Numbered from the stretch's first letter, positions 32,897 through 42,310 are shown. The stretch: 64,000 nucleotides of DNA from Pyrinomonadaceae bacterium (GCA_036277115.1 DASUNM010000027.1:558001-622000), one strand, 5' to 3'. Notes: generated by a model not told the origin, from the letters alone. Numbers and translations are program-made.

Positions 32897-35800
32897 CTAC
32901 TGCTGTTCCTTGTTTGCGATATTTCGCCGCGTACCGCCGAGCTGCTTCAACAGATCCTCAACCGCAACTTCCAGTTGGCGATCGCGCCCCGCAAGGTTGT
33001 CTGCCGGCGGGTTATCCACCAGGATGTCGGGCTGCACGCCGTAGTTTTCCATGTTCGTGCGTTTCGCATCCGCCAGGTAGACACCGACGCCCGGCGTGCG
33101 CACGGTCGAACCGTCAATCAAGCTGTAGCTGCCCGTGCCGATCACTGCGCCCATCGTGGGCGTGCCGATCACTTTGCCTAAGCCTAGCGCGCGGAAACCT
33201 GCCGGAAACATCTCGGCATTAGAAGCCGAGCGCCAGTTTTGCAAAACGACCTTCGGCCCGAAGTATCCGGCGAAGGGACGGCCGGCCGCTTCAACGCCAC
33301 GCGGTTGCCAGACCTGATACTGCCGCTGGACCAGGATGGCGAGCAGCTCCTGTTCGATGTTGCCGCCGCCATTCCAACGCTGATCGATGATCAGCGCTTC
33401 CTTGTTGCGGAATTCGCGAATCTCCTTCTCGAACTTCCGCAAGGACGGCTGGTTCATTGCCTGAATGTGAATGTAGCCGATGCGGCCATTAGACAACTCA
33501 TCAACTTTCTCCCGCCGCTCTTTTACCCAACGGTCGTAACGAAGTTGGCCGAATCCCTGCGTCGAAGTCGTTTCGATGCGCGTCTTCCAGGCGCCTTCTT
33601 CCGAACCCTTGCTGTTGAAGGTGACTTCGACTTTGCGATTCAAGCGGTTGTTCAGGAGTTCCCAGTAGTTGTCTCCGGCTTTGACCGGCTTGCCGCCGAT
33701 GGCGATCAGGTAATCGCCGACTTTCACTTTCACCCAATCCTTGTCCGCCGGACCGTTTTCATAAATGTAGTTGACGCGGTACCGGCCGGCCGATGCGTCG
33801 GGCTCGAGTTCAATCCCGAGGTTGCCGGTTGAGACTCCGCCGGCTCCGGGACCACGCGGTGGCGCCGCTGCGCCGGTGTGCGAAGCATTCAGCTCTCCGA
33901 TCATCTCGTTGATGATGTTCAAAAGTTCCTGCCGGTCGCCGACGTACTGAACGAGCGGCTCGTACTTCGCTTTCATGGCGTTCCAATCCGTGCCATGCAT
34001 GGCCGAGTCGTAGAAGCGGTACTTCATGGTGCGCCACGCGTCGCCAAACATCTCGGCCCATTCGGCGGGACGATTGATCTTCACGCGCACGTTAAAGCTA
34101 ATGCGACGTCGTGCCGCATCACCACCGCCCGTGGACGGTCCGCGGCCGGCAGTTGCGGCCGACGCGGCGCCCGCCAGCGGCACGGAATAGATTCCGTCAC
34201 GCTCGCTGAAGAAAAGCGTGCGTCCGTCGCGCGACACATTCAAATTCGAGATGCCGCCGCCGAAGCCACCCCCACCTCCCGGCGGGCCGTCACCGTCGCC
34301 TTGCGGCGGGGCGCCGGCAGCGACGCGCGTCAAACGCCGCCCGTCGTCCTGAATTGAATAGACGACCGGCAGCGAAGCAGTAGCCGACGGTTCAGACGTC
34401 ACAAAGATCAGGGTGCGGCTGTCAGGCGTGACCGTGAACTGTGAAATTGCAAAGGGCATGCGCGTGATTTGCCGCGTGCGCCGCTTCATGCCGGCCCAAT
34501 CCATCTTGGTTTCATGCGGTGGACGCGGACCCATCGGACGCCGCTGCGGGCCGGGGCCCTCGCCGCCTTCACCGGCGCCGGGCTGCACGCTTTCGGTTTC
34601 GGCGCGCTCTTCCGGATCGTCAGGATCGCGATCGAGTTTTTCCAGACCCACCGAATAAATCTGCACCGAAGGGTTCGTGGCCCCTTGTGCGCCGCCGATC
34701 GCGTCGGAACGAATGAAGAAAAGTTTGCGGCCATCAGGACTGAACCGCGGCGTGCGCTCGTCGTAGGAATCGAACGTTACCTTGCGCGCTTCCTTCTCCG
34801 CACCCGAAGAAGCGATCACGTAAATGTCCGTGCTGCGACTTGCGTCGGATTTCGAGTACGCGAGCCACTTGCCGTCCGGTGACCACTCAGGCGTCGAGAT
34901 GTTGCCGAAGCGCGAAGTGTCAATTTCCGTAATCTGTTTAGTCGCGACGTTCACCTTGCGCAGCTTGCTGTCGGATGAAGTGAACGCAATCTCTTTAGAA
35001 TCGGGCGACCAGTTATAGCCGGACTTTAGCGCGTCGATGTCCGTCAGTTTCACCGCTTCGGCGGCTCCGTCGATCGCCGCTACGTACAATTCTTCCCGGC
35101 CACTGCTATCCGAAACGAACGCCACCGACTTGCCGTCGGGCGAGTAATCCACGAAACGATCGCGCGCCGGACTGTCGGTTAACTGGCGGATGTCGCCTTC
35201 TTCCACCGGCACCGTGAACAGCTCGCCGTGCACCGAGACGACCAGCCGCCGCGAATTCGGCGCGAGGTCGAAGTCATTCGCTTCCGAAGCGAACGCCCGC
35301 ATCTCGACGTCGTTCTCCTGGGTTTCGGCATCGATGTCGAGTTTGATCGGCGTCGTGCGCTTGCTGGCGACGTCGAGCTTCCAAATTCCAAAGTCATGTT
35401 CGAAAACGATCGTGCGACCGTCCGCGCTGATCGACGGAAAGCGCACGTCGCCGTTTCGGAAGCTGGTCACTTTTTCGGCTTTGCCGCCACTGTCCGCGAC
35501 GCGCCAGATGTTCGTCTGACCATTGCCGTCGCGGTCGCTCACAAAATAGATGTCGCTGCCGCTAAACATTGGCCACGAATCCATGCCTTCGAAATCGGTG
35601 ACCTGCGTGAATTTCTTTGCCGCGATATCGGCGACCCAAACATCGGTCTGAAATGAACCGCGGTAGAACTTGCGCCAATAAGATTGACCTTTCGGCGTAT
35701 AAGCGATGCGCTGGCCGTTCGCAGAGAAACTCGCGGCGTTGCCCATGTCAGTTCCCGCACGGCGCGGCAGCCCGCCGTCCACACTGACGATATAAATCTG

Positions 35801-36202
35801 CGCCATGAAGTCTTCGCCGCGGCTGCTGCTGAACAGGACACCGCGCCCATCGGGCGTCCACCCGAGTACCGTGTCGTCGGCTGAGTGAAACGTCAGTTGC
35901 TTCACCGTGCCGCCGGTAGACGGAATGAGATACACATCAAGATTGCCGTTCCGGTCGCTGGAAAAGGCGATCCATTTTCCATCGGTGGAAAACTTTGGAT
36001 AGGCGTCGCGAGCGCGATTCACCGTGAGCCGCTGCACGTTCCCCCCGTTCTCATCGGCGACCCAAATGTCGGCGAGATAAGTGAACGCCACGCGGCCGTT
36101 GTGATAGCTGGGATAGCGAACCAGCTTTGCCTCGCGGGCGAAAACAACGGACGTGAAGCTAAAAACAAAAAGAGTTATGGCAAGCGGGTAGAGTCTTTTC
36201 AT
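32897..36202 (-). CDS. Tricorn-like S41 peptidase with TolB propeller and PDZ domain
   Basis: A 1101-residue exported peptidase. The start at 36202 gives a signal peptide (MKRLYPLAITLFVFSFTS, cleaved near VFAREA) and a GGAGAAGC ribosome site; the ATG at 36247 does not. The order is that of the tricorn core protease: WD40/PD40 (TolB-like) beta-propellers from about 30 to 660 with repeated PxFSPDGKWIAFxSD motifs, a Gly/Pro-rich linker (QGDGDGPPGGGGGFGGG), a helical C1 domain (FRVKINRPAEWAEMFGD..), a PDZ domain (YIYENGPADKDWVKVKVGDYLIAIGG), and the S41 core with NGGGN, a likely nucleophile Ser in WRSASNAEMFP and TPTMGAVIGTGSYSLIDG. It probably degrades oligopeptides in the periplasm. Confidence 0.93.
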   Translation of the reverse strand: MKRLYPLAITLFVFSFTSVVFAREAKLVRYPSYHNGRVAFTYLADIWVADENGGNVQRLTVNRARDAYPKFSTDGKWIAFSSDRNGNLDVYLIPSTGGTVKQLTFHSADDTVLGWTPDGRGVLFSSSRGEDFMAQIYIVSVDGGLPRRAGTDMGNAASFSANGQRIAYTPKGQSYWRKFYRGSFQTDVWVADIAAKKFTQVTDFEGMDSWPMFSGSDIYFVSDRDGNGQTNIWRVADSGGKAEKVTSFRNGDVRFPSISADGRTIVFEHDFGIWKLDVASKRTTPIKLDIDAETQENDVEMRAFASEANDFDLAPNSRRLVVSVHGELFTVPVEEGDIRQLTDSPARDRFVDYSPDGKSVAFVSDSSGREELYVAAIDGAAEAVKLTDIDALKSGYNWSPDSKEIAFTSSDSKLRKVNVATKQITEIDTSRFGNISTPEWSPDGKWLAYSKSDASRSTDIYVIASSGAEKEARKVTFDSYDERTPRFSPDGRKLFFIRSDAIGGAQGATNPSVQIYSVGLEKLDRDPDDPEERAETESVQPGAGEGGEGPGPQRRPMGPRPPHETKMDWAGMKRRTRQITRMPFAISQFTVTPDSRTLIFVTSEPSATASLPVVYSIQDDGRRLTRVAAGAPPQGDGDGPPGGGGGFGGGISNLNVSRDGRTLFFSERDGIYSVPLAGAASAATAGRGPSTGGGDAARRRISFNVRVKINRPAEWAEMFGDAWRTMKYRFYDSAMHGTDWNAMKAKYEPLVQYVGDRQELLNIINEMIGELNASHTGAAAPPRGPGAGGVSTGNLGIELEPDASAGRYRVNYIYENGPADKDWVKVKVGDYLIAIGGKPVKAGDNYWELLNNRLNRKVEVTFNSKGSEEGAWKTRIETTSTQGFGQLRYDRWVKERREKVDELSNGRIGYIHIQAMNQPSLRKFEKEIREFRNKEALIIDQRWNGGGNIEQELLAILVQRQYQVWQPRGVEAAGRPFAGYFGPKVVLQNWRSASNAEMFPAGFRALGLGKVIGTPTMGAVIGTGSYSLIDGSTVRTPGVGVYLADAKRTNMENYGVQPDILVDNPPADNLAGRDRQLEVAVEDLLKQLGGTRRNIANKEQQ

Positions 36203-36532
36203 GGTGCTTCTCCTGTGCTGCAGCAATGACGTGGATGACCGGAGCAAACGCCGCCGGCTTTTGCGGATTTTAGGCCGCGGTATGGCGCTGAACGCTCCAC
36301 CGCATGGCGCGGTAAGCGTTTAGCCGGATGGTCGAATACGACGAACCAGTGGTTCATCGCATCCTGACCTTAGTTTTTGAAAGAGAACGGACCGGTTAAG
36401 ATCGATAAGACGCCACGGGTTTCGCTTCGGTTACACCCAACAAACCGCAAATCGTGGGGATATTAGAATGCCGGTCAACTTTCCTGTCAAGGTCAGCATC
36501 TGAGTGCGTTCACAGTTTCCACGGCTATTTGA

Positions 36533-36561
36533 TTGACGCCTCACGGCCCGCACCATATAGT
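36533..36561 (+). promoter_or_regulatory. Candidate sigma70-type promoter for the HEXXH/TPR gene
   Basis: TTGACG at 36533-36538 and TATAGT at 36556-36561 with exactly 17 bases between them. The -10 end lies 75 bases before the ATG at 36637. The agreement with consensus (5/6 and 5/6) is the best in this region. The rest of the 434-base divergent gap (36203-36636) holds nothing else I can name. Confidence 0.5.
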
Positions 36562-36636
36562 CCGGTCACCGCGCGGTTTCGCTGCTCACCGCTGAAGATT
36601 TCCGCTCGGATATTTGCTTTTAGAGGTTCTCACGAT

Positions 36637-38583
36637 ATGCGACATCCCCTTTCGCTTCGAAGGTCTGGCCATGGCCTCGCGCTGCTGCTGTTCGTCCTGA
36701 TTGCGCCGTTTACGGTGCAGGCGAAGGACAACTGGCTACGTGTGCACACCAGGAATTTCACGCTCGTGGGCAATGCTAGCGAGAAAGACATGCGGCAGGT
36801 GGCCACAAAGCTCGAGCAATTTCGCGACGTCTTCACGCGCTTGTTCAGCCAGGCAAAATTTACCTCGCCCGTTCCCACCACGGTGCTCGTGTTCAAGAGC
36901 AAGAGTTCGTACAAACCATTCGCGCTCCCCAATGCGGCCGGTTACTTTCAGAAAGGCCAGGACGTGAACTACATCACGTTGAGCACCGAGACATTTGCTG
37001 ACAATCCCTTCAGCATCATCTATCACGAGTACGTGCACTTGATGGTTGATAACACTGTCGGCAACGTGCCCGCGTGGTTCAATGAAGGGCTGGCTGAGTA
37101 CTACAGCACCTTTGCCATTGAAGAGGATCGCAAAGTTCATCTGGGCGAACTGATTCCCTATCATCTGATGACGTTGCGCGAAGAGAAGCTTCTGCCCCTG
37201 CGCAAACTGTTCGCCGTTGATCACTACTCTCCGGAATACAACGAGAAAGACAAAAAGGGCATTTTCTATGCGCAGTCGTGGGCCCTGGTTCATTACCTGA
37301 TGTTTGCGAACAATACCGAGCGCAGGTCGCAACTCGGGAAGTTCATCAACTATATCGGCGCCGGGGCCACGATCGATGACGCTTTCAAGCGGGCCTTCCA
37401 AACCGACATCGAGACGATGGAAAAGGAGCTGAAAAAGTACGTCGCCGGCCACACTTTCAAAATGCAGTTAGCCACCTTCGAAAGGAAGCTCGAGGTGGAC
37501 AAAGACTTCACCGTGGCGCCGTTGACCGAGGCCGACGCGCAGGCGTACCTGGGCGATTTGCTTCTTCATCTAAACCGGCTGAGCGATGCCGACACACGAT
37601 TGCAGCAGGCGCTGGCGCTGGATGCCAAGCAGCCAATGGCTTTGGCTTCGCTGGGAATTCTGCGTGCTCGTCAGGGCCGTTTCGATGAAGCGCGAAAGAC
37701 GCTGCAAGCAGCCGTCGCCGGCAATTCTACCAATTATCTCGCGCACTATTACTACGCATTCGCCGTAAGCCGCGAGGGTATGAACACAGACAACTTTGTG
37801 CGTCACTACTCTGCCGAGACGGCTTCATTGATGCGCGCCGAGCTCACCAAAGCCATCGAGCTGAACCCAAATTTTCCGGAATCCTATTCGCTGCTGGCGT
37901 TCGTCAACACGGTAACAGGCGAAGACCTGGACAAATCCGTCGAACTGTTGCAGCGCGCGCTCAAGCTATCACCGGGACGGCAGGATCTGTCGCTGCTGGT
38001 CGCGCAAATCCACATGCGCCAACAGAAGTTCGACTTGGCGAAGCAGGTGCTCGCGCCGCTGCAGAACGCGAAAGACCGCAGGTTGAAGTCGCAGGCTGAA
38101 GCGCTGCTCAAGACGGTTCAGGACTACGAAAATGCCGTGACCCGTTTTAAGGCTGAGACGGCGCCCGGCGATTCGCAACTGAGGCCGCAAACCAACGCCC
38201 CGGAGACCAGCGAAGAGCCGCCCTCAAAGCCGCCGTCAGAAAATGACTATATGCGCGAGACGCTGCGTCCCGTCGAGGTGGGCGAAGAACGAATCCAAGG
38301 GCTGTTTGTAAAGTTAGAGTGCGACAACCGCGCCGTTGCCTACTTCATCATCCAGGTGGGTGACCGGCTTTATAAGATTCGCGCCACCGCGCTTGATCAG
38401 GTGCATTTGATTTCGTATGTACCCGGCGCCAGCGAGGTCAGTTGCGGAGTGCGGAAAAATCAGGAGAACGTGGTCATCACCTTTCGTCCCTCCACTGATG
38501 CAAAGGACGTGCGCGCGAAAATCAACGGTGACGTAATCGCGATGGAAATGGTGCCGAAAGACTTTAAATTGAATCCGAACTAA
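36637..38583 (+). CDS. Gluzincin-like metallopeptidase with TPR repeats, exported
   Basis: A 648-residue protein. The start at 36637 gives a signal peptide (LALLLFVLIAPFTVQAKD); the longer frame to 36454 does not. The N-terminal half is a peptidase_MA/DUF1570-like domain: zinc-binding HEYVH with His130 and His134, followed 16 residues later by NEGLAEYY with the third ligand Glu150. From about 300 to 520 are tetratricopeptide repeats (AYLGDLLLHLNRLSDADTRL, ALASLGILRARQGRFDEAR, LVAQIHMRQQKFDLAKQVL). The C-terminal 110 residues are a beta domain (FVKLECDNRAVAYFIIQVG). All three zinc ligands are present, so activity is likely; the substrate is unknown. Its stop overlaps the stop of the convergent rhodanese gene by four bases. 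Confidence 0.88.
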   Translation: MRHPLSLRRSGHGLALLLFVLIAPFTVQAKDNWLRVHTRNFTLVGNASEKDMRQVATKLEQFRDVFTRLFSQAKFTSPVPTTVLVFKSKSSYKPFALPNAAGYFQKGQDVNYITLSTETFADNPFSIIYHEYVHLMVDNTVGNVPAWFNEGLAEYYSTFAIEEDRKVHLGELIPYHLMTLREEKLLPLRKLFAVDHYSPEYNEKDKKGIFYAQSWALVHYLMFANNTERRSQLGKFINYIGAGATIDDAFKRAFQTDIETMEKELKKYVAGHTFKMQLATFERKLEVDKDFTVAPLTEADAQAYLGDLLLHLNRLSDADTRLQQALALDAKQPMALASLGILRARQGRFDEARKTLQAAVAGNSTNYLAHYYYAFAVSREGMNTDNFVRHYSAETASLMRAELTKAIELNPNFPESYSLLAFVNTVTGEDLDKSVELLQRALKLSPGRQDLSLLVAQIHMRQQKFDLAKQVLAPLQNAKDRRLKSQAEALLKTVQDYENAVTRFKAETAPGDSQLRPQTNAPETSEEPPSKPPSENDYMRETLRPVEVGEERIQGLFVKLECDNRAVAYFIIQVGDRLYKIRATALDQVHLISYVPGASEVSCGVRKNQENVVITFRPSTDAKDVRAKINGDVIAMEMVPKDFKLNPN

Positions 38584-38948
38584 CTCTCGACCGGCGCGCC
38601 GGATTCTTGCCAGGCCTTCCACCCGCCCGCCATCGACCAGACGTTGGTGTAGCCCATCTGCTGCAAAACGTCGGCTGCTAAAGCCGAGCGATAACCTCCG
38701 CCACAATACAAAACCAACTCAGTCGATTTGTCGGGCGCGGCCGCTTCGATGTCGCGTTCGATGATCCCTTTGCCGAGGTGAATTGCGCCGGCTGCGTGCG
38801 CCGCGTCCCACTCGTGGTCTTCGCGCACGTCGATTAGCAAACCCTTTCGGTTGGCCGCGAGTCGTTCCCGCGTTTCGGCCACGGTGACTTCCTTGATGCG
38901 GGTCTTCGCATCGTTAACGACTTTTAAGAAACCTTCTGAATGTTTCAT
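38580..38948 (-). CDS. Rhodanese-like domain protein
   Basis: A 122-residue single-domain rhodanese. The N-terminal part has a short leader (MKHSEGFLKVVNDAKTRIKE); the domain starts at VTVAETRERLAANRKGLLIDVRE and contains AGAIHLGKGIIE, the active-site loop LVLYCGGGYRSALAA with Cys82, and MGYTNVWSMAGGWKAW near the end. Rhodaneses transfer sulfane sulfur from a donor to an acceptor; the Cys loop here (CGGGYRS) is a catalytically competent type. It is convergent with and overlaps the end of the HEXXH/TPR gene by four bases. Upstream lies a composite palindrome. Confidence 0.92.
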   Translation of the reverse strand: MKHSEGFLKVVNDAKTRIKEVTVAETRERLAANRKGLLIDVREDHEWDAAHAAGAIHLGKGIIERDIEAAAPDKSTELVLYCGGGYRSALAADVLQQMGYTNVWSMAGGWKAWQESGAPVES

Positions 38949-38949
38949 G

Positions 38950-39105
38950 GTAATCGACTTCGCCCCAGAGGGGCGAGATGTTTATAGAAACCGGATCTGT
39001 TCTTAACTCTCAAGCTTCGAAGGAGCGTCATGTCGCTCCTTCGGAGCTCAGCACAAAAGGAAAATGCCCCGAGCTATAAACATTCGGCTCCTACGGAGCC
39101 ACGGC
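38950..39105. repeat. Composite palindrome, GCTCC..GGAGC / TATAAACAT family (copy A3)
   Basis: CCCCAGAGGGGCGAGATGTTTATAGAAACCGG at the left, AGCTTCGAAGGAGCGTCATGTCGCTCCTTCGGAGCT in the middle, and GAGCTATAAACATTCGGCTCCTACGGAGCC at the right. The outer ends are inverted copies (GATGTTTATAG and CTATAAACAT). Between the divergent rhodanese and lpd genes. Confidence 0.75.
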
Positions 39106-39111
39106 ATCGAA

Positions 39112-39141
39112 TTGGCTCAATCAAGCGCGAGCGATTATAAT
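39112..39141 (+). promoter_or_regulatory. Candidate sigma70-type promoter for the pyruvate dehydrogenase operon
   Basis: TTGGCT at 39112-39117 and a perfect TATAAT at 39136-39141, 18 bases apart, about 105 bases before the lpd start codon. It lies just after the composite palindrome. Sequence match only. Confidence 0.45.
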
Positions 39142-39245
39142 GCCAACTTTCCAACACACGAAAGTTTTCCGACGTGTGCGAGGCTGGGTGAAGGGTCGCT
39201 CTCACTCATACTCATCGCTCATAACTATCTTTCGAGGATTCTAAA

Positions 39246-40649
39246 TTGGCTAACGAACAATTCGATGTAACAGTGATCGGCAGCGGGCCGGGCGGTTATG
39301 TGGCCGCAATTCGCGCCGGACAATTAGGTCTGAAAGTCGCGATCGTCGAGAAAGACAAACGGCTTGGCGGCACGTGTACTCTGCGCGGCTGCATCCCGAC
39401 AAAGCAGCTTCTGATGTCGGCGCACGTTTACGAACAGATGCAGCACGCGGCCGATTTCGGCGTGCAGGCGAGCGGGATTCAATTGGCATTCGCCGACGTG
39501 CAGAAACGTAAAGATAAAGTCGTGATGAAGAACTCGAAAGGCATCGAGTTCCTGATGAAGAAAAACAAGTGCACCGTTTTCAAGGGCACCGGCAAGGTCA
39601 TGTTGCCCGGCAAAGTTGAAGTCACCGGCGAGGACGGAAGCAAACAGACAATCAACACCAAGAACATCATCATCGCGACGGGCTCAGTGGTGCGGCCGAT
39701 TCCCGGGTTCGAAACTGACGGCAAACAAGTCGTCAACAGCGATCACATCCTCGAACTTACAGAAATTCCGAAATCACTGATCGTCATGGGCGCGGGCGCC
39801 GTCGGCGTCGAGTTCGCTTCTGTCTATTCGCGATTCGGGGCAGAGACGACTCTGGTCGAACTGATGCCGCGACTGGTTCCTTTGGAAGACGAAGAAGTGT
39901 CGGCCGAACTCGCAAAGTCGTTTCGCAAACGCGGAATCAAATCGCAGGTCGATACCAAACTCGAGAAGCTCGAAAGATCGGATAAAGGCGTCGTCGTCAC
40001 CGGCAAAACTTCAAAAGGTGAAGACGTGAAGCTGGAAGCGGAGATGCTGCTGGTCGCCGTCGGCCGCGCGCCTTTCACCGAAGGGCTGGGACTGGAAAAG
40101 ACGAAGATCAAGATCGAGAAGGGCTTCATTCAGGTGGACGAATTTCAGCAGACAGCTGAGAAAGGCGTCTACGCGATCGGCGACGTAGTGCCGACGCCTT
40201 TGCTCGCGCACCTGGCGTCGAAAGAGGGCATCGTCGCGGTCGAACACCTGGCGGGAAAGAATCCGCAGCCGATCAATCTGCGCCTGGTCCCGAACTGCAC
40301 GTATTGCGATCCCGAAGTCGCGTCGGTTGGCTTGACTGAAGCGAAAGCCAAAGAAGCCGGTTATGAAGTCGTCGTCGGCAAGTTTCCATTCTCGGCTTCA
40401 GGCAAAGCGCGCATCCTCGGCGAAGAAGAAGGCTTTGTAAAGGTTATTAGCGAGAAGAAGTATGACGAAGTGCTGGGCGTACATATCATCGGTCCGCATG
40501 CGACGGAAATAATCGCTGAAGCGTGCGTGGCGATGCAGCTGGAGACAACTGCCGAAGAGTTAGGCCGCACGATGCACGCGCACCCGACCGTTTCCGAAGC
40601 CGTGATGGAAGCGGCCGAAGGCGTGCACGGATTGACGATTCATATTTAG
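39246..40649 (+). CDS. lpdA: Dihydrolipoyl dehydrogenase (E3)
   Basis: A 467-residue flavoprotein that re-oxidises dihydrolipoyl groups of E2 with NAD+. It shows the FAD-binding VIGSGPGGYVAAIRAG (about 10-25), the redox disulfide GGTCTLRGCIPTK (Cys44, Cys49), the NAD-binding IVMGAGAVGVEFASVY (about 180), the second FAD contact GVYAIGDVV (about 307) and the C-terminal catalytic HAHPTVSEAVMEAA (His near 446). The start codon is TTG, preceded by GAGGA; the reading from there gives a complete N-terminus. It is the first gene of the PDH cluster. The disulfide loop TLRGC differs slightly from the common LNVGC, but both Cys are in place. Confidence 0.95.
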   Translation: MANEQFDVTVIGSGPGGYVAAIRAGQLGLKVAIVEKDKRLGGTCTLRGCIPTKQLLMSAHVYEQMQHAADFGVQASGIQLAFADVQKRKDKVVMKNSKGIEFLMKKNKCTVFKGTGKVMLPGKVEVTGEDGSKQTINTKNIIIATGSVVRPIPGFETDGKQVVNSDHILELTEIPKSLIVMGAGAVGVEFASVYSRFGAETTLVELMPRLVPLEDEEVSAELAKSFRKRGIKSQVDTKLEKLERSDKGVVVTGKTSKGEDVKLEAEMLLVAVGRAPFTEGLGLEKTKIKIEKGFIQVDEFQQTAEKGVYAIGDVVPTPLLAHLASKEGIVAVEHLAGKNPQPINLRLVPNCTYCDPEVASVGLTEAKAKEAGYEVVVGKFPFSASGKARILGEEEGFVKVISEKKYDEVLGVHIIGPHATEIIAEACVAMQLETTAEELGRTMHAHPTVSEAVMEAAEGVHGLTIHI

Positions 40650-40718
40650 CGGTCAGTGGATCGTTGTCAGTAGTCAGTTGTATTTGCAACTGACAACGGA
40701 CTACTGACGACTGACGAA
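40650..40718. repeat. TGACAACTGAC heptamer inverted array (copy D2)
   Basis: GGTCAGTGGATCGTTGTCAGTAGTCAGTTGT on the left and CAACTGACAACGGACTACTGACGACTGACG on the right form a hairpin of about 30 bp per arm around TTTG. It fills the 70-base gap between lpd and pdhA. Confidence 0.75.
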
Positions 40719-40719
40719 A

Positions 40720-41844
40720 ATGGGCAACAACGAAAAAACAAAGCGCCGCCGTCGAGCGCCTTTCGAAATGCGCATCAGCACCAAGTATGCGCCGCGGAAG
40801 ATTGGCGAAGGCCAGCAGCTTTCATGCACGAAAGAAACGTCGCTTAAGCCCGAGCAGATGCTCGAGCTTTATCGCTACCTGAAGCTCACGCGGCTCGTCG
40901 AAGAGCGCATCGTCAATCTTTATCGCCAGACGAAAGTCGTCGGTGGCGTTTATCGATCGCTTGGACAGGAAGCGACCGCAGTCGGTTCGGCTTACGCACT
41001 TCGGCCTGAAGACTTCATCACACCGATCATTCGTGACCTCGGCGCATGTTTTGTGAAAGGCATTCGGCCGCGCGAAATCTTTGCGCAGTACATGGCCAAA
41101 GCCTGGGGACCGTCGGGCGGAAAAGATCTGAATGTGCACTTCGGCTACATGGACAAAGGTTTCATCGGGCCGATTTCACATCTCGGCGACATGATTCCGG
41201 TGATGACCGGGATTCTGGTCGGCGCGCGCCTGCAAAAGAAAGAAATCGTCGGCCTGGCTTACATCGGCGATGGTGGCGCCAGCACCGGAGCGTTTTATGA
41301 AGGCATGAACTTCGCCGCGGTGCAGAAACTGCCGCTCGTCGTGATTGCCGAACACAACCAGTATGCGTACTCAACCCCGACCAGCATGCAAACGGCGGTG
41401 CGAAATCTGGCGGAGAAAGCCGCCGCGTTCGGTATTCCCGGAGCCATCGTCGATGGCAACGACGTGATTGCGTGCTACGAAGTGACTAAGCAGGCAGTCG
41501 ATCATGCACGCGCCGGTCGCGGCGCAGTTTTGATCGAAGCGAAAACCTATCGGCGCAAAGGTCACGCTGAACACGACGATCAGCGCTACGTTCCGGAAGG
41601 CGAAGTCGAATGGTGGGAGAAGCACAACGACCCGGTCGATCGCTTTGAACGATTCCTGATCGATCAGAAAGTGGCGACGAAAGAAAAGCTGGACGAGATC
41701 ACTGCAGACGTTCAGCGCGAGATTGACGAGGATTCCGAGTGGGCGGAAAGCTCGCCCATGCCGGAAGCCGAAGGCGCCGCTTACGGTGTGTTTGATAACT
41801 CGATTGTTCCCCCGGCCTTTCGGCCAAAGGTATTGGAGAATTAG
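40720..41844 (+). CDS. pdhA: Pyruvate dehydrogenase E1 component, alpha subunit
   Basis: A 374-residue thiamine-diphosphate-dependent E1 alpha subunit of the heterotetrameric type. Signatures: LYRYLKLTRLVEERIVNLYRQ near 48, HLGDMIPVMTGILVGA, the ThDP/Mg motif GDGGASTGAFYEGMN ending with IAEHNQYAYSTP, and DGNDVIACYEVTKQAV. With E1 beta it decarboxylates pyruvate and reductively acetylates lipoyl-E2. The first 40 residues are basic (KTKRRRRAPFEMR) and may be shortened if the ATG at 40768 is used. The alpha and beta genes are separated by a repeat and a small unknown gene. A branched-chain 2-oxoacid specificity cannot be excluded from sequence alone. Confidence 0.9.
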   Translation: MGNNEKTKRRRRAPFEMRISTKYAPRKIGEGQQLSCTKETSLKPEQMLELYRYLKLTRLVEERIVNLYRQTKVVGGVYRSLGQEATAVGSAYALRPEDFITPIIRDLGACFVKGIRPREIFAQYMAKAWGPSGGKDLNVHFGYMDKGFIGPISHLGDMIPVMTGILVGARLQKKEIVGLAYIGDGGASTGAFYEGMNFAAVQKLPLVVIAEHNQYAYSTPTSMQTAVRNLAEKAAAFGIPGAIVDGNDVIACYEVTKQAVDHARAGRGAVLIEAKTYRRKGHAEHDDQRYVPEGEVEWWEKHNDPVDRFERFLIDQKVATKEKLDEITADVQREIDEDSEWAESSPMPEAEGAAYGVFDNSIVPPAFRPKVLEN

Positions 41845-41861
41845 CAGCTCTTGACGCACCT

Positions 41862-41955
41862 AGTCAGTACCAGGAGCGGTAGCGACTGGGTCCAGGCGTC
41901 AGTCACAACTACCGTATTAACGAACCCGGTCGCTACCGCTCCCGGTACTGACTTC
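41862..41955. repeat. Palindromic element, GTCAGTACCA family (copy C2)
   Basis: AGTCAGTACCAGGAGCGGTAGCGACTGGGT at the left and ACCCGGTCGCTACCGCTCCCGGTACTGACTTCA at the right form one long hairpin of about 30 bp per arm. The terminal word matches the other GTCAGTACCA elements; the inner sequence differs. It lies between pdhA and the 89-residue gene. Confidence 0.8.
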
Positions 41956-42040
41956 ATGTTGGAGAACTGATTGGAATTCCCCCTGGCCCCTAAGAATAGA
42001 AGACTAGAAACAGAAACATTCAAGCGGAAGAGGTTAAGGG

Positions 42041-42310
42041 ATGAGCACAGCAACAGAAGAACAAAACATCGGCAGCGAAGCGTTGGACGATCAGGGGACT
42101 AATCAAACTGAAGGTCGCGCAATTATCAAACGCCTGCGGGACAACGCGTTTGACGGAAGCAACGAACAGCTGGCGTTAGCATTGGGACGTCCCGTGGAAG
42201 AAGTCGAAGGATGGACTGGCGGCGCCGCTACCGTCGATGATGACGTGCTGATGAAGGCACGGGGCATCGCGCAGGAGCGCGGCGTTGCAGTAGAAGAACC
42301 GGAAGATTAA
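42041..42310 (+). CDS. Small protein of unknown function in the PDH operon
   Basis: An 89-residue acidic, soluble protein between the E1 alpha and E1 beta genes. It starts with a disordered stretch (MSTATEEQNIGSEALDDQG), then has a compact helical part, RAIIKRLRDNAFDGSNEQLALALGRPVEEVEGW, which resembles a small helix-turn-helix-like module, and a final VLMKARGIAQERGV helix. The stop and the ATG of pdhB overlap by one base (TAATG), so both are translated from the same message. I do not recognise a family. Its placement suggests a role in E1 or PDH assembly or control, but this is inference. A GAAGAGGTTAAGG ribosome site precedes the ATG. Confidence 0.75.
   Translation: MSTATEEQNIGSEALDDQGTNQTEGRAIIKRLRDNAFDGSNEQLALALGRPVEEVEGWTGGAATVDDDVLMKARGIAQERGVAVEEPED

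Noticed and set aside
33239..34357. Plus-strand frames inside the tricorn-like gene
   Set aside because: Antisense to a gene with clear propeller, PDZ and S41 domains.
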